The notes: generated by a model not told the origin, from the letters alone. Numbered from the stretch's first letter, positions 11,313 through 21,140 are shown. The stretch: 64,000 nucleotides of DNA from Rhodospirillales bacterium (GCA_016712595.1 JADJQT010000001.1:2291501-2355500), one strand, 5' to 3'. Program-made: numbers and translations.

Positions 11313-12983
11313 ATGTCAACCTGGACGCAGATCTATGCGCCGATTGGCGGAAACCTGTGGGCGTCCGCTGCGGTCGCCGTCATTCCGATCGTCTTTTTCT
11401 TCATCGCGCTTGCGATATTGCGCATGAAGGGGCACATCGCCGCCTTGGTGACGGTGGCGCTGGCCGTGCTCATCGCCGTCGTCGTTTATGGCATGCCGGT
11501 CTCGATGGCGCTGGCGGCGACCGGTTACGGCTTTCTCTATGGCCTGTGGCCGATCTCGTGGATCATCGTCGCTGCGGTGTTCCTTTATAAGCTCACCGTC
11601 AAGACCGGCCAGTTCGAAGTCATCCGCTCATCGGTAATCACAATCACCGCCGATCAGCGGCTGCAGATGGTCCTCGTCGGCTTTTGCTTCGGTGCCTTTC
11701 TCGAGGGGGCCGCCGGTTTCGGCGCGCCGGTCGCGATCACCGCCGCTCTGCTCGTCGGCCTCGGCTTCAACCCGCTCTATGCCGCGGGGCTGTGCCTGAT
11801 CGCCAACACCGCCCCCGTCGCCTTCGGCGCGCTCGGTATCCCGATCACCGTCGCCGGCAAGGTGACCGGCATCGATCCGTTTCTGATCGGCCAGATGGCC
11901 GGACGGCAGTTGCCCCTGCTGTCGTTGTTCGTGCCTTTCTGGCTGGTCTTCATCATGGACGGCACGCGCGGCATCCGGCAAACATGGCCGGCGTTGTTCG
12001 TCGCCGGGGCGTCGTTCGCCGTCTGCCAGTACTTCACGTCCAATTTCTGGGCGTACGAGCTTCCCGATATCAGCTCGGCCCTGTTCAGTCTCGTCTGCCT
12101 GTCGCTGTTCTTGAAGGTATGGCAGCCGGTCAGTGCGTTCTCGTTCCAAAGCGTCGGCGCTGCGGCGATGCCGGGCGGCTCGGGCGAGAGATACACCAGC
12201 GGGCAGATCATTCGCGCCTGGTCGCCGTTCATCGTGCTGACGATCATGGTCACCATCTGGACGCTGCCCGAATTCAAGGCTCTGTTCGCGGCCGGCGGGC
12301 CGCTGGCGTTCTCGACCCTCGCCTTGCACATTCCCGGACTCGACAATCTCGTGATCCGCGATGTTCCGATCGTGGCGACGCCCACGCCTTATGCCGCCGC
12401 CTACAAGTTCGACATCATCGCCGCCACCGGCACCTCGATCCTCGCTTCCGCGGCGATCTCGGCGATGATCCTCGGCGTCAGCGCCAAGATGTTCTTTCAA
12501 ACCCTGGGCGAGACCTTTGTAACCCTGCTGCGGCCGATCTTCACCATCGGGCTCGTGCTCGGCTTTGCCTTCATCGCCAACTATTCGGGGATTTCTTCCA
12601 CCCTCGGCCTCGCGTTCGCCGCCACCGGGGCGCTGTTCCCGTTCTTCTCGCCGTTCCTCGGCTGGCTGGGCGTGTTCCTGACCGGCTCGGATACCTCCAG
12701 CAACGCCTTGTTCGCCAACCTTCAGAACGTCACGGCGCAGCAGATCGGCGTCAATCCGGTGCTCACCATCGCCGCGAACACGACCGGCGGCGTGACCGGC
12801 AAGATGATTTCGCCGCAATCGATCGCCGTCGCCTGCGCCGCGGTCGGCCTCGTCGGCAAGGAATCGGATCTGTTCCGCTTCACCGTCAAGCACAGCTTGT
12901 TCTTTGCCCTGATCATCGGCGTCATCACCTACATCCAGGCGTATTACCTCTCCTGGATGATCCCGGTCGTGCTTCCCCACTGA
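11313..12983 (+). CDS. lctP: lactate permease, LctP family
   Basis: A 556-residue inner-membrane proton symporter for lactate (the family also carries glycolate). It has 12 or more membrane segments and the family signatures EGAAGFGAPVAITAALLVGL, ANTAPVAFGALGIPI and, near the end, 'GSDTSSNALFANLQ' with GVTGKMISPQSIAVACAA. The length is that of LctP/LldP. It is co-transcribed with the dehydrogenase (27-base gap holding GGGAGG before the ATG). A strong hairpin follows the stop. Confidence 0.93.
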   Translation: MSTWTQIYAPIGGNLWASAAVAVIPIVFFFIALAILRMKGHIAALVTVALAVLIAVVVYGMPVSMALAATGYGFLYGLWPISWIIVAAVFLYKLTVKTGQFEVIRSSVITITADQRLQMVLVGFCFGAFLEGAAGFGAPVAITAALLVGLGFNPLYAAGLCLIANTAPVAFGALGIPITVAGKVTGIDPFLIGQMAGRQLPLLSLFVPFWLVFIMDGTRGIRQTWPALFVAGASFAVCQYFTSNFWAYELPDISSALFSLVCLSLFLKVWQPVSAFSFQSVGAAAMPGGSGERYTSGQIIRAWSPFIVLTIMVTIWTLPEFKALFAAGGPLAFSTLALHIPGLDNLVIRDVPIVATPTPYAAAYKFDIIAATGTSILASAAISAMILGVSAKMFFQTLGETFVTLLRPIFTIGLVLGFAFIANYSGISSTLGLAFAATGALFPFFSPFLGWLGVFLTGSDTSSNALFANLQNVTAQQIGVNPVLTIAANTTGGVTGKMISPQSIAVACAAVGLVGKESDLFRFTVKHSLFFALIIGVITYIQAYYLSWMIPVVLPH

Positions 12984-12992
12984 GCGCGATCA

Positions 12993-13020
12993 GCGGCCGG
13001 CAATGCGAATTACCGGCCGC
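12993..13020. terminator. bidirectional terminator-like hairpin
   Basis: GCGGCCGG (12993-13000) and CCGGCCGC (13013-13020) are perfect arms. Inside, AAT/ATT can pair across one mismatch to leave a GCGA loop. It lies exactly between the convergent lctP and phosphatase stops, so it can serve both strands, although no T-tract is present. Confidence 0.6.
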
Positions 13021-13021
13021 G

Positions 13022-14551
13022 TCAATCGCTGGCGATGGCGCCGGCGACGGCTGGCGCGCAGGGATGCACGACCTTGGTCAGCGGGGTATCGTCGCCCTCG
13101 ACGTGCCAATTGGCCCACATCCGGAACGTCGCGTCGAACTCCAGACTCAGCCAGTTGCGCGCACCGATGATGCGAAGCCGCGTGCCGGGAAACTCGAGCA
13201 GACGAGCGGTAATATCCCGGTCCGTCGGATCGGTGGCGCGGGCGATCACCTCAAGAAAGTTGCGCACGATGCGCGGCGGCGGCGTATGTACAATCCCCGA
13301 CGACGTCAGTTGATTGATGACCCCGGCATTCTGCCATCTGGCCGATGGCCGTTGCCATTCGATGACCCCCAGGGCGGCGACATGCACGTCGCCCGACAAT
13401 ATCGTGACCCGCGTTCCCTTGGCGTCGGCGAAGCTCAGCAAGCGGCGGATGACGCGCAAGCGTTCGATCCGGTGCTCATAGCTGGTCCATTGATCGTGCA
13501 GATCGTCTTCCAGGTCCTGCCGGCCGGGCACGATGTCGAGCGCCCGTTCGGCCAGTGAAAGATCGGCATGAACCACGGGGATGCTCGACATTACCAGAAG
13601 ATGTTTCAGCCCGTCGGTGGCATCGATGGCGGCGAAGACCGCATCCCACGAAGCCGCGGTCATCACCTGCTTGCGCGTACGCTCGGAGCGCAGATCGAGG
13701 ACAAGAAAGGCGATGTCGCCGACAGGGATCAGCGCGTTGAAGCCAGCAGAGCCGGCGAGTCGCGGCCAGTCGGGAGCCATAGGGTCGCTATGCAATTGAA
13801 ACAGGGCAAAGCATCGCCGTGCCGCGGCAAAGATCGCGGCGAAAACCGGCGAGGCCTGCTCTTCGCGGCTGTAGGAACCCCAGCCGTCGATGATGTCGTG
13901 ATCGTCCCACATCATCAGCGTCGGGATGCAGGCGAGCGCCGCAGCGATCCGCGGCTGGGAAAACCGCTGTCGGTAGGTGTCGGCATAAAAGCGCTCGATC
14001 GCGTCGGCCAGCGCCGGGCTCGAAACGCGATTGATCCGCGCGTCGCGCGATAGCTCATCGAAGCCGCGCAATTCCTCGACATCCAGCCAGATGTGATCGG
14101 CGTAGATCTGATCCCCGCCCATCAACAGCAGATGGAACGGCCGGTCGTTGTGTCGCTCGAGCACCTGCTGCCACAGCGCCGTCTTGTCCTCGATCTGCTT
14201 TCTTTCCGCTGACGTCGAGAGATCGTTGCATGAGGCGTAGGCGACGGCGGGAGTCTCCGTCGCTGCCGGAACGCTGAAGCGCCAGTGCGCGTCTTCACCG
14301 GCAAAGCCATAGTCGATGTCTTGCGCCTGAGCCATCATCCGGATGGCAAGGGGGTGGACGAAAAAGCGGTAGCCGCCGGCTTCACCGACGCCCCGGGCCT
14401 CGATCGTCGCCGCCGCGCCGCTGTTGCTCGCAAATGTCCAGGTCAGCGGCGGAGGCACCTCGTTGCCGGCGATCGCCACCATGACGACGACGTGCCATTC
14501 ATCACCCGCGCGACCACGGAATCCCAGGATGGGGCCGCATACCCTCGCCAT
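13022..14551 (-). CDS. PhoD-like metallophosphatase
   Basis: A 509-residue phosphatase/phosphodiesterase of the PhoD-like family. Metal-binding motifs are visible in order: YASCNDLS, LLLMGGDQIYADHIW, MMWDDHDIIDGWGSY and, late, VTILSGDVHVAALGVIEW. The N-terminal third (GPILGFRGRAGDEWHVVVMV to about residue 110) is a beta-rich domain. No Tat or Sec signal is visible, so it is probably cytoplasmic, unlike classical PhoD. I chose the ATG at 14551, which has GGGAGG nine bases upstream; a longer frame begins at 14596. It converges on the lactate operon and is not obviously part of it. Confidence 0.85.
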   Translation of the reverse strand: MARVCGPILGFRGRAGDEWHVVVMVAIAGNEVPPPLTWTFASNSGAAATIEARGVGEAGGYRFFVHPLAIRMMAQAQDIDYGFAGEDAHWRFSVPAATETPAVAYASCNDLSTSAERKQIEDKTALWQQVLERHNDRPFHLLLMGGDQIYADHIWLDVEELRGFDELSRDARINRVSSPALADAIERFYADTYRQRFSQPRIAAALACIPTLMMWDDHDIIDGWGSYSREEQASPVFAAIFAAARRCFALFQLHSDPMAPDWPRLAGSAGFNALIPVGDIAFLVLDLRSERTRKQVMTAASWDAVFAAIDATDGLKHLLVMSSIPVVHADLSLAERALDIVPGRQDLEDDLHDQWTSYEHRIERLRVIRRLLSFADAKGTRVTILSGDVHVAALGVIEWQRPSARWQNAGVINQLTSSGIVHTPPPRIVRNFLEVIARATDPTDRDITARLLEFPGTRLRIIGARNWLSLEFDATFRMWANWHVEGDDTPLTKVVHPCAPAVAGAIASD

Positions 14552-14670
14552 GATAATTTCCTCCCTTGTCCCGTCCGGCGAAGCCGGTTGGTCCAAGGGT
14601 GGCGCAAGTGAGGTAACTGATCAATGCTCGCGCGTATCGACGGGTATCGGTGTCCGGAGCGGAGCCGGAA

Positions 14671-14695
14671 GACGCCGCCCGCCTCGCGCGGCGTC
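14671..14695 (-). terminator. hairpin after the GGDEF-EAL gene
   Basis: GACGCCGC (14671-14678) and GCGGCGTC (14688-14695) are perfect 8-base arms with a 9-base loop, just past the stop of the diguanylate cyclase/phosphodiesterase gene. There is no T-run, so it is a candidate only. Confidence 0.45.
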
Positions 14696-14718
14696 GGAAT
14701 TCTCCGATGCGACGGCGC

Positions 14719-16986
14719 TTAGGTCCCGGTCTGCCGCGACGCCAGGCGGCTCCGTCGCTGTGATTCGGCGTTATTACCGCGCGCTTCGTCTTCACGTGCT
14801 TCGGCGCCGTGCATCGCGGGCAGGAATGATTCTGTCTGACCGCCGGTGGCGAGAAGCAGAGCGGGATGACGGGCTTCGAGACCGGCCCGGCTGCGCAGCA
14901 ACGCGGTGCAATCGGCTGCGCTCATCGGCCGGCCGATGTAGTACCCTTGCGCCTGATCGCAACCCGCGAGGCGCAAATAGTCGAGTTGGCCCTTGGTTTC
15001 GATCCCTTCGGCGATCACCGTCAGCTTTAACGCCTTGCTCAAGGAAATAATCGCGCCGGTAATCGCCGCATCGTCGGTGTTCGTGCAGATGTTGCGGATG
15101 AACGTTCGGTCGACCTTCACCTTTTGGACCGGAAAACGCCGCAGATAGGTCAGCGACGAATAGCCCGTGCCGAAGTCGTCAACCGCGAGGCTGACACCGA
15201 GCTGATGGATCGCCTCGAGTGTGGCGGTGACGACCTCCGTATCGACGAGCAGGACGCTTTCGGTGATTTCGATTTCGAGCTGTTCCGGTGGAAATCCGGT
15301 CTCGTGCAGAATGCGCTCGACAGCGGACGTCATATCGCGCTGCGCCAACTGCATGGCCGAGGAATTGACCGCGACGCAGGCGGTCAGCAGGCCATCATCA
15401 ATCCATTGCTTGGCCTGTATGCACGCGTGTTTGAGCACCCAGCGGTCGATGCCGAGGATCAGCCCGGAACGCTCGGCGACGGGAAGGAACGCGCCGGGCG
15501 CAACAAAGCCAAGTCGCGGATGTGGCCAGCGAAGGAGCGCCTCGAGGCCGACGAGACGTCCGGTTTGCAGGTCGATCTGCGGTTGGAAATAGAGGACAAA
15601 ATCGTCCTGCTTCAGGGCTTGGCGCAGCTCGGCTTCCAGCAGCCGCCGTTCACGCACTTCCTCGTTCATCGCCGGGGTAAAAAAGCACAAGGAGTTGCGG
15701 CCGGCCGACTTGGCCTTGTAGAGCGCGAGGTTGGCGTGCCGCAGAAGATCGTCGGCGTCATTGCCGTCCCCCGGATAACGACTAATGCCGACGCTGGCGC
15801 CGCAGTGGATCCGTTCACCACCGAGTTCAAACGGTTCGCTGAGAATGCTGATCAGTCGGCGGGCTAGCGCTTCCGCGTCATCGCGGTCGCGCGCCTCCGC
15901 CTGCAGTATGGTAAATTCATCACCACCGAGGCGCCCGACGGTGTCTCCCGCCCGCACCGCCTCACAGATCCGTACCGCGGTTTCGCTGAGCACGGCATCA
16001 CCGGCGGCATGGCCGAGCGTGTCGTTCACGCTTTTGAAGTCGTCAAGGTCAAGGGTCAGCACCGCGAGTCCCCGGGTATGGCGCCGGACCGCCCCCATAT
16101 TGTTCTCCAAGCGTTCCTTGAGCAGCGTCCGGTTGGGCAGCCCGGTCAATGGGTCGTGGTGCGCCACGTACATCAACCGTTTCTGTGCCTCGACCTCGGC
16201 GGTGATGTCCCGGCCGACCCCGCGGTACCCAGTAAATTCTCCCGAATCGTCGAATACCGGCCGGCCGCTGACCTGGGCGACCCGGCGCTGGCCGCTGGCA
16301 TCGAGGTAGGCAAAAGAGAAGTCGCGAAACGGCCGGCGCTCGGCAAGTTGCGTCAGATGCTGGTCCCAGTCGCCGTCGTCCGGCCCCTGCAGACGGAACT
16401 CGCCACGCCGAAAGCCCAGACGGCTTTCCGGCGGCAAGCCGGTCGCCTGCTGGTACATCTCGGAGACATAGCTGTAGCGAAGATCGCGGTCGGTTTCCCA
16501 GAACCAATCGGTCGCGGAGTCAACGAAGTCACGCAGGCGCTGTTCGCTCTCGCGGAGTTGGCTTTCAATCCTGGCGAAGGACTCGGCCGCGCGGTGCACG
16601 GCAATGCCGCCGTCGAATTTTCCCGCGGAATCGAAGTGTCGCCGGATTGTCCATCCGTGAGGCTGCGCACCACCATTCGTACGGTCGCTGCTCAATGTCA
16701 CGATGGTGGCGGGCTGCGATGGCGCGACGCACGCTCCATCAATGCGCACGTCACCCTTATCGAGGCTCACCGTTGCTGCAATTCCTGGAAGCACGTCCGC
16801 AAGGCTCCGTCCGAGGACATCCGCGCATGCGATACCAAGCAGGTGGGCCGCGGCGGTGTTGCACGTTGTAATTCTTAATGCCGCATCGAAGGCAACGAAA
16901 CCGTCGCTCGCCGCTTCGGCAAAGGCATCGAGGAGAAAGTCGCCAGTGTTGCCAGATAATGAAGTCATTGCTTGCTCGCATGTCAC
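14719..16986 (-). CDS. PAS-GGDEF-EAL cyclic-di-GMP enzyme
   Basis: A 755-residue soluble c-di-GMP protein. A PAS-like domain lies at about 20-125 and a second PAS with PAC at about 145-265 (FVDSATDWFWETDRDLRYSY to GYRGVGRDITA). The GGDEF domain has an intact active site GGDEF (354-358) and an inhibitory I-site RAGD (345-348) at the canonical five-residue distance. The EAL domain (about 450-695) has EALLRW (482-487), EITESVL, VDDFGTGYSS, KVDRTFI, AEGIET and QGYYIGRP. Both halves therefore look catalytically complete. No membrane segment is seen. The frame opens with GTG at 16986 directly against GGGAGG; an ATG at 16968 is the alternative start. Confidence 0.93.
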   Translation of the reverse strand: MTCEQAMTSLSGNTGDFLLDAFAEAASDGFVAFDAALRITTCNTAAAHLLGIACADVLGRSLADVLPGIAATVSLDKGDVRIDGACVAPSQPATIVTLSSDRTNGGAQPHGWTIRRHFDSAGKFDGGIAVHRAAESFARIESQLRESEQRLRDFVDSATDWFWETDRDLRYSYVSEMYQQATGLPPESRLGFRRGEFRLQGPDDGDWDQHLTQLAERRPFRDFSFAYLDASGQRRVAQVSGRPVFDDSGEFTGYRGVGRDITAEVEAQKRLMYVAHHDPLTGLPNRTLLKERLENNMGAVRRHTRGLAVLTLDLDDFKSVNDTLGHAAGDAVLSETAVRICEAVRAGDTVGRLGGDEFTILQAEARDRDDAEALARRLISILSEPFELGGERIHCGASVGISRYPGDGNDADDLLRHANLALYKAKSAGRNSLCFFTPAMNEEVRERRLLEAELRQALKQDDFVLYFQPQIDLQTGRLVGLEALLRWPHPRLGFVAPGAFLPVAERSGLILGIDRWVLKHACIQAKQWIDDGLLTACVAVNSSAMQLAQRDMTSAVERILHETGFPPEQLEIEITESVLLVDTEVVTATLEAIHQLGVSLAVDDFGTGYSSLTYLRRFPVQKVKVDRTFIRNICTNTDDAAITGAIISLSKALKLTVIAEGIETKGQLDYLRLAGCDQAQGYYIGRPMSAADCTALLRSRAGLEARHPALLLATGGQTESFLPAMHGAEAREDEARGNNAESQRRSRLASRQTGT

Positions 16987-17052
16987 CCTCCCTCGGGTCT
17001 AGCAGAACTTGTTTGACGAATTCTTAACTGCTGCCGAACGCGATTCCCCGCC

Positions 17053-17070
17053 GTTAACCTCCTGTTAACC
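17053..17070. repeat. GTTAACC direct repeat in a divergent promoter region
   Basis: GTTAACC occurs at 17053-17059 and again at 17064-17070, exactly 11 bases apart (one helical turn), between the divergent GGDEF-EAL and GNAT genes. GTTAAC is itself palindromic, so this could be a cooperative operator. No regulator is encoded next to it. Confidence 0.3.
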
Positions 17071-17103
17071 CGAACCCAATAGGAATGGAGATGGAGTTTC
17101 TCG

Positions 17104-17919
17104 ATGGGGCAGGGACAAATGGCGGCCATGGATCGTTGCAGCAACCGCGGTGATTTCGACTGTTGGACCGAACGGTGCATGGTTAAAGCCGCCGGACAGA
17201 CCGCACTTCAGCCGTGTGAACTGCGCTTCGTCCGTCCTGATGAACTGGGCGCGCTCGTGGCGCTGCATCGCTTGGTGCACGCCAATCTCGAGAGCAAGGA
17301 AGTCTTTCGCTTCGATTCCGAAACGTTCATGCAGCAACATCTTGGAAGGCGCGGACGGACGGTGGGCGCCTTTACCGACGGCATGCTGATCGGCTACGCG
17401 GCGATTTCGTTCCCCGGTGATGATGCCGACAACCTCGGACGTGATCTTCCGCTCCCCGACGACGAACTCGCGTACGTGGCGGACTACGACGGCTCGGCCG
17501 TGCATCCTGCCTTCCGCGGCAACCGCCTACAGCAGAAGCTGACCGATATCCGTCACGATTACGCCCTGCTCAACGGGCGATTTCATATTCTGGGGACGGT
17601 CTCACCGATCAACCCAGTCAGCCTCGGCAATTTTCTGGCGATGGGATGCCGGGTGCGGAACATCAAGCGCAAATACGGCGGCGATTTGCGCTTTATCATC
17701 TATCGCGACCTGCGCGATGCGGCGCCTCAGCCGCTCGAGTCCACGACCTTCGTCGACGTCGTTCTGACCGACGAGAATAGGCATGCGCGCCTGCTGCATC
17801 TCGGATTCCAGGGGTTTCGCGTAGTTGAAAGCGCACAGGGGCCGTCGTTGCGTCTCGGGCTTCCGGCATCGATCGACGCAATGGAGGAACGCAGCCGCAG
17901 CGCTGCCGGATCACGGTGA
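17104..17919 (+). CDS. GNAT-fold acetyltransferase-like protein
   Basis: A 271-residue cytoplasmic protein. After about 35 variable residues comes a GNAT-like domain: 'LRFVRPDELGALVALHRLVH' (beta1/alpha1), FTDGMLIGYAAISFPG, and the acetyl-CoA-binding stretch 'GSAVHPAFRGNRLQQKLTDI' with the R-G-N-x-L-Q pattern, then PVSLGNFLAMGCRV. The C-terminal 80 residues are an extra part I do not recognise. Substrate unknown. The substrate-binding protein gene starts seven bases after its stop, so the two are probably one operon. TGGAG lies eight bases before the ATG. Confidence 0.75.
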   Translation: MGQGQMAAMDRCSNRGDFDCWTERCMVKAAGQTALQPCELRFVRPDELGALVALHRLVHANLESKEVFRFDSETFMQQHLGRRGRTVGAFTDGMLIGYAAISFPGDDADNLGRDLPLPDDELAYVADYDGSAVHPAFRGNRLQQKLTDIRHDYALLNGRFHILGTVSPINPVSLGNFLAMGCRVRNIKRKYGGDLRFIIYRDLRDAAPQPLESTTFVDVVLTDENRHARLLHLGFQGFRVVESAQGPSLRLGLPASIDAMEERSRSAAGSR

Positions 17920-17926
17920 GCCGGCG

Positions 17927-19108
17927 ATGACCTCTGCCCGCACGATGAGAACGACCGCGCAGGCAGCGATATCACGGTTGGTGGACGTTGCGCGGCGCGC
18001 CGGATGTACCGGATGCTCGCTGCTGGCTGCCGGCGTCGCTTCCGCAGCCTTGATCTGTGCCGGTATCGCCGTCGCGGGCGCGGAGGAGCCGGGTGCAGGG
18101 CTTTTGGCCTCCGCGCAGATGTCGGCGTTTCCGAGCGCGAGCGCCGTCGCGCCAGTCGAGACGCCCGGCACGGCGACGAAAAAACCATTTCGCATTTACA
18201 TGATCCAGTGGCGCGGACCCACGGAAACGGACCGCGGATTCACCGAGTATTTCGCCCAGGAAGGCATCGCCGCTGAATTCATCGTCCGCAACGCCGACCG
18301 GAACCCCAACGCAATTCCCGAGTTCGTCCGCGAGATCAAGCAAACACACCCCGATCTCGTTTATACGTGGGGCGGCGCGGCGCCGCCGCTCGTCGTCGGA
18401 CGATACGACGCCGTTGATCCGGAACGCCACGTCGTCGATATCCCCGTGGTGACCTGCATGGTCGCCGATCCGGTCGAACTCGGCGTCGTGCCCAGCTGGG
18501 AATCGTCTGGCCGCAACGTCACCGGCACCTCGCACGTCGCACCCCTCGAGGTACAACTGCGAGCGATGCAGGCTTATGGACCACTACAGCATCTGGCGAT
18601 CATCTACAATACCACGGAACCCGGCCCCGGTGTCGTCCTCAAGAAACTCCGGCAGCTTTCCGGCAGCTTCGGATTCTGGCTATCGGCGTGGCCGGTGCCG
18701 CTGGACCGCGATGGCAAGCCGCGCCCCGATGCCCTGCCGGCGCTGGTGCACAAGGTGGCCGAAGCGAAGCCCGACTTTCTTTATCTCGGGCCCGATTCCT
18801 TTCTCGGTGCCCATCGCGCCGCGGTGACCGAGGCGGCACTGAAAGAGAATGTGCCGACGTTCGTGTCGTCCGAGATCTACCTGAAAGAGGCAGAAGGCCT
18901 CGCCGGGATCGTCAGCCGCTATTACAATATGGGGCAATTCTGCGCCTACAAGGCAGAGCAGATCCTCGTCGGCGGCAAGCGCCCGCAGGACATACCATTC
19001 CAGACGCTGAAGCGTTTCACCTACATGATCCGGTCCGACGCGGCGCACGAAGTCGATTATTACCCGCCCATCGCCCTTCTGAACATGGCGGAGTTGATCC
19101 GCCAATAA
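17927..19108 (+). CDS. ABC-type substrate-binding protein (PF04392 type), no permease nearby
   Basis: A 393-residue periplasmic binding protein. A long N-region precedes the hydrophobic signal segment 'SLLAAGVASAALICAGIAVA' (about residues 30-50). The mature part has the two-lobed type-1 fold seen in the TrpX-like/ABC_sub_bind family: PFRIYMIQWRGPTETDRGF, YTWGGAAPPLVVGR, NVTGTSHVAPLEVQL, HLAIIYNTTEPG and, late, MGQFCAYKAEQILVGGKRPQ. No permease or ATPase gene lies next to it. The downstream neighbours are malic enzyme and two sensor-like membrane proteins, one fused to an MFS transporter, so it may act as a sensory receptor rather than in uptake. Confidence 0.8.
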   Translation: MTSARTMRTTAQAAISRLVDVARRAGCTGCSLLAAGVASAALICAGIAVAGAEEPGAGLLASAQMSAFPSASAVAPVETPGTATKKPFRIYMIQWRGPTETDRGFTEYFAQEGIAAEFIVRNADRNPNAIPEFVREIKQTHPDLVYTWGGAAPPLVVGRYDAVDPERHVVDIPVVTCMVADPVELGVVPSWESSGRNVTGTSHVAPLEVQLRAMQAYGPLQHLAIIYNTTEPGPGVVLKKLRQLSGSFGFWLSAWPVPLDRDGKPRPDALPALVHKVAEAKPDFLYLGPDSFLGAHRAAVTEAALKENVPTFVSSEIYLKEAEGLAGIVSRYYNMGQFCAYKAEQILVGGKRPQDIPFQTLKRFTYMIRSDAAHEVDYYPPIALLNMAELIRQ

Positions 19109-19469
19109 CCATGGCCTGGACTCCGCCCGGGTTCGGGCAGCGCAGCCTACGGCCGATGTGGCACGCTCGTAGTCTCAGGAACGTCGCAAAGATGGGCTGG
19201 CACGGAACGGGCCTGCCGTATCGTCGCCACAACGGCTCGATCCACGTCGAGCGTTGGCGTGCAATCACGCCGTGGTTCACCGCTGACGCGATGGCCCTAA
19301 CGATATGAGCCACTGCCGTAACTCGAACGGCACCATTTTTGCTATGAGACGCCGGCGAGCAGGACCGGGAGGCCCCTGACGGGCGGTCACTGCTGGCAAT
19401 ATCGGGCCATCAAGACGGCGTTGACCGTCGCAGCCTTGCATCCGGACCTACACGCTGGGAGTGACACGC
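19109..19469. other. intergenic region before malic enzyme
   Basis: No gene is supported in these 361 bases. A weak hairpin (GCCCG 19125-19129, CGGGC 19134-19138) follows the binding-protein stop. TTGACC at 19421-19426 is a possible -35 for malic enzyme, but I find no matching -10 at the right distance. Confidence 0.4.
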
Positions 19470-21119
19470 ATGACGTCTGATCTCGCATTGTGCCGGCCGC
19501 ATCGTCGCGGCGCGGACATCCTTCACGATCCCCGATTGAACAAGCTGACCGCGTTTGCGGAAGACGAGCGCGAGGCGCTGGGTCTGGTCGGCCTGTTACC
19601 GGATACGGTCGATACCGAGGAAACGCAGCTGGCGCGGGTTCTTCATCAGATTGATCGCAAACCAAGCGATCTTGGAAAGTACATCTATCTCACAGCCTTA
19701 CTCGACAACGACGAAACATTATTTTTTCGCGTGTTGATGTCCGATCCAGCGCGCTTCATGCCGTTGGTCTACACGCCGACTGTCGGCACCGCCTGCCAGC
19801 AATTTGGCCATATCCTGCGTCGCCCACGTGGTCTTTATCTATCCGCCCGTAGGCGCGGCCGCCTGCGCGACATCCTGCGCAACTGGCCGGAAGAGGACGT
19901 GCGCTTCATCGTCGTCACCGACGGCGAACGCATCCTCGGGCTCGGCGATCTCGGCGCCAACGGAATGGGCATTCCGATCGGCAAGCTGGCGCTTTACACG
20001 GCGTGCGCTGGCGTACCGCCTCACGTCACCTTGCCCATTGTGCTCGATGTCGGCACCAACAACCAGACGCTGCTCGACGATCCTCTTTATCTCGGACTGC
20101 GGCAGCAGCGCCTCGCCGGTGCCGAATATGACGACTTCATCGAGGAGTTCGTGAACGCCGTGCAGGATGTGTTTCCGAAATGCTGCCTACAGTTTGAGGA
20201 CTTCGCCAATCACCACGCGGTGCCGCTCCTTGCCCGCTATCGTGAGCGCGTGTGCTGCTTCAACGACGACATCCAAGGCACGGCGTCGGTGGCCGTTGCC
20301 GGTATCTTCGGTGCGCTCCGCATCAAGCAGAGCCGTATGGCGGATGAAACATTCCTGGTCTTCGGCGCCGGCTCGGCGGGTACCGGCATCGCGGAACTGC
20401 TGACCAAAACGATGGTTCAGGACGGCATGTCGGAGGCCGAGGCGCGGCGGCACTGCTGGCTCTTCGACAGCAAGGGCCTTGTCGTCGCCGAACGGACAGA
20501 CCTCGTCGACTTCAAGCGTCCGTTTGCCCACGAACATGCGCCGGTCGCGGACTTCGTCGCCACCATTGAGGCAATCCGCCCGACGACGCTGATCGGCGTC
20601 AGCACCATCGCCAAGGCGTTTCATCGCGAGGTGATCGAGACGATGGCCCAGATCAACGAGCGGCCGATCATCTTTCCCTATTCCAATCCCACCTCGCGCT
20701 CGGAGTGCTCGGCGGAGGAGGCGTACACCTGGTCGGAGGGCAGGGCGATCTTCGCCAGCGGTAGCCCGTTTGAGCCGGTGGTCTACCAGGGCAAGACGTT
20801 CATTCCGGGGCAGGGTAATAATGTTTACATCTTCCCGGCCGTAGGCATGGCCGTCTATGCGACGGAAGCCAAGCGTGTCACCGACGAGATGTTTATTGTC
20901 GCGGCGCGTTCCGTTGCCGAGCAGGTCACCGAGGCGAACCTTGATGCCGGACTGATCTATCCGCCGCAATCACAGATTCTTGAAACCTCGCTCAACGCCG
21001 CGGAACGGATCGCCGAGAGCATTTTTGCCGCAGGTCTCGCCGGTGTCGAACGGCCAGCGGACATGCGGGCGTTTATCCGCGCGCGGGCATATCGTCCGCA
21101 ATACAGCAAGGTCGCCTAA
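19470..21119 (+). CDS. maeA: NAD-type malic enzyme
   Basis: A 549-residue enzyme that decarboxylates L-malate to pyruvate with NAD(P)+, in the cytoplasm. Signatures: YTPTVGTACQQFG with the catalytic Tyr, 'LGLGDLGANGMGIPIGKLAL', the metal site in LQFEDFANHHAVPLLARYR and CCFNDDIQGTASV, the nucleotide-binding FGAGSAGTGIAELL, and SNPTSRSECSAEEAY. It belongs to the 550-residue MaeA/eukaryote-like lineage, not the 750-residue MaeB fusion. The acidic LFDSKGL at the end of the second Rossmann strand favours NAD. ATG at 19470 has GGGAG eight bases upstream; a GTG lies at 19461. Confidence 0.95.
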   Translation: MTSDLALCRPHRRGADILHDPRLNKLTAFAEDEREALGLVGLLPDTVDTEETQLARVLHQIDRKPSDLGKYIYLTALLDNDETLFFRVLMSDPARFMPLVYTPTVGTACQQFGHILRRPRGLYLSARRRGRLRDILRNWPEEDVRFIVVTDGERILGLGDLGANGMGIPIGKLALYTACAGVPPHVTLPIVLDVGTNNQTLLDDPLYLGLRQQRLAGAEYDDFIEEFVNAVQDVFPKCCLQFEDFANHHAVPLLARYRERVCCFNDDIQGTASVAVAGIFGALRIKQSRMADETFLVFGAGSAGTGIAELLTKTMVQDGMSEAEARRHCWLFDSKGLVVAERTDLVDFKRPFAHEHAPVADFVATIEAIRPTTLIGVSTIAKAFHREVIETMAQINERPIIFPYSNPTSRSECSAEEAYTWSEGRAIFASGSPFEPVVYQGKTFIPGQGNNVYIFPAVGMAVYATEAKRVTDEMFIVAARSVAEQVTEANLDAGLIYPPQSQILETSLNAAERIAESIFAAGLAGVERPADMRAFIRARAYRPQYSKVA

Positions 21120-21140
21120 GGCCGCTGGGCGTCATCCATA

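Noticed and set aside
11628..12980. 450-codon frame antisense to lctP and a 624-codon plus-strand frame running into the phosphatase
   Set aside because: Both are highly charged, Arg-rich or repetitive translations typical of GC-rich shadows, and they overlap two well-supported genes.
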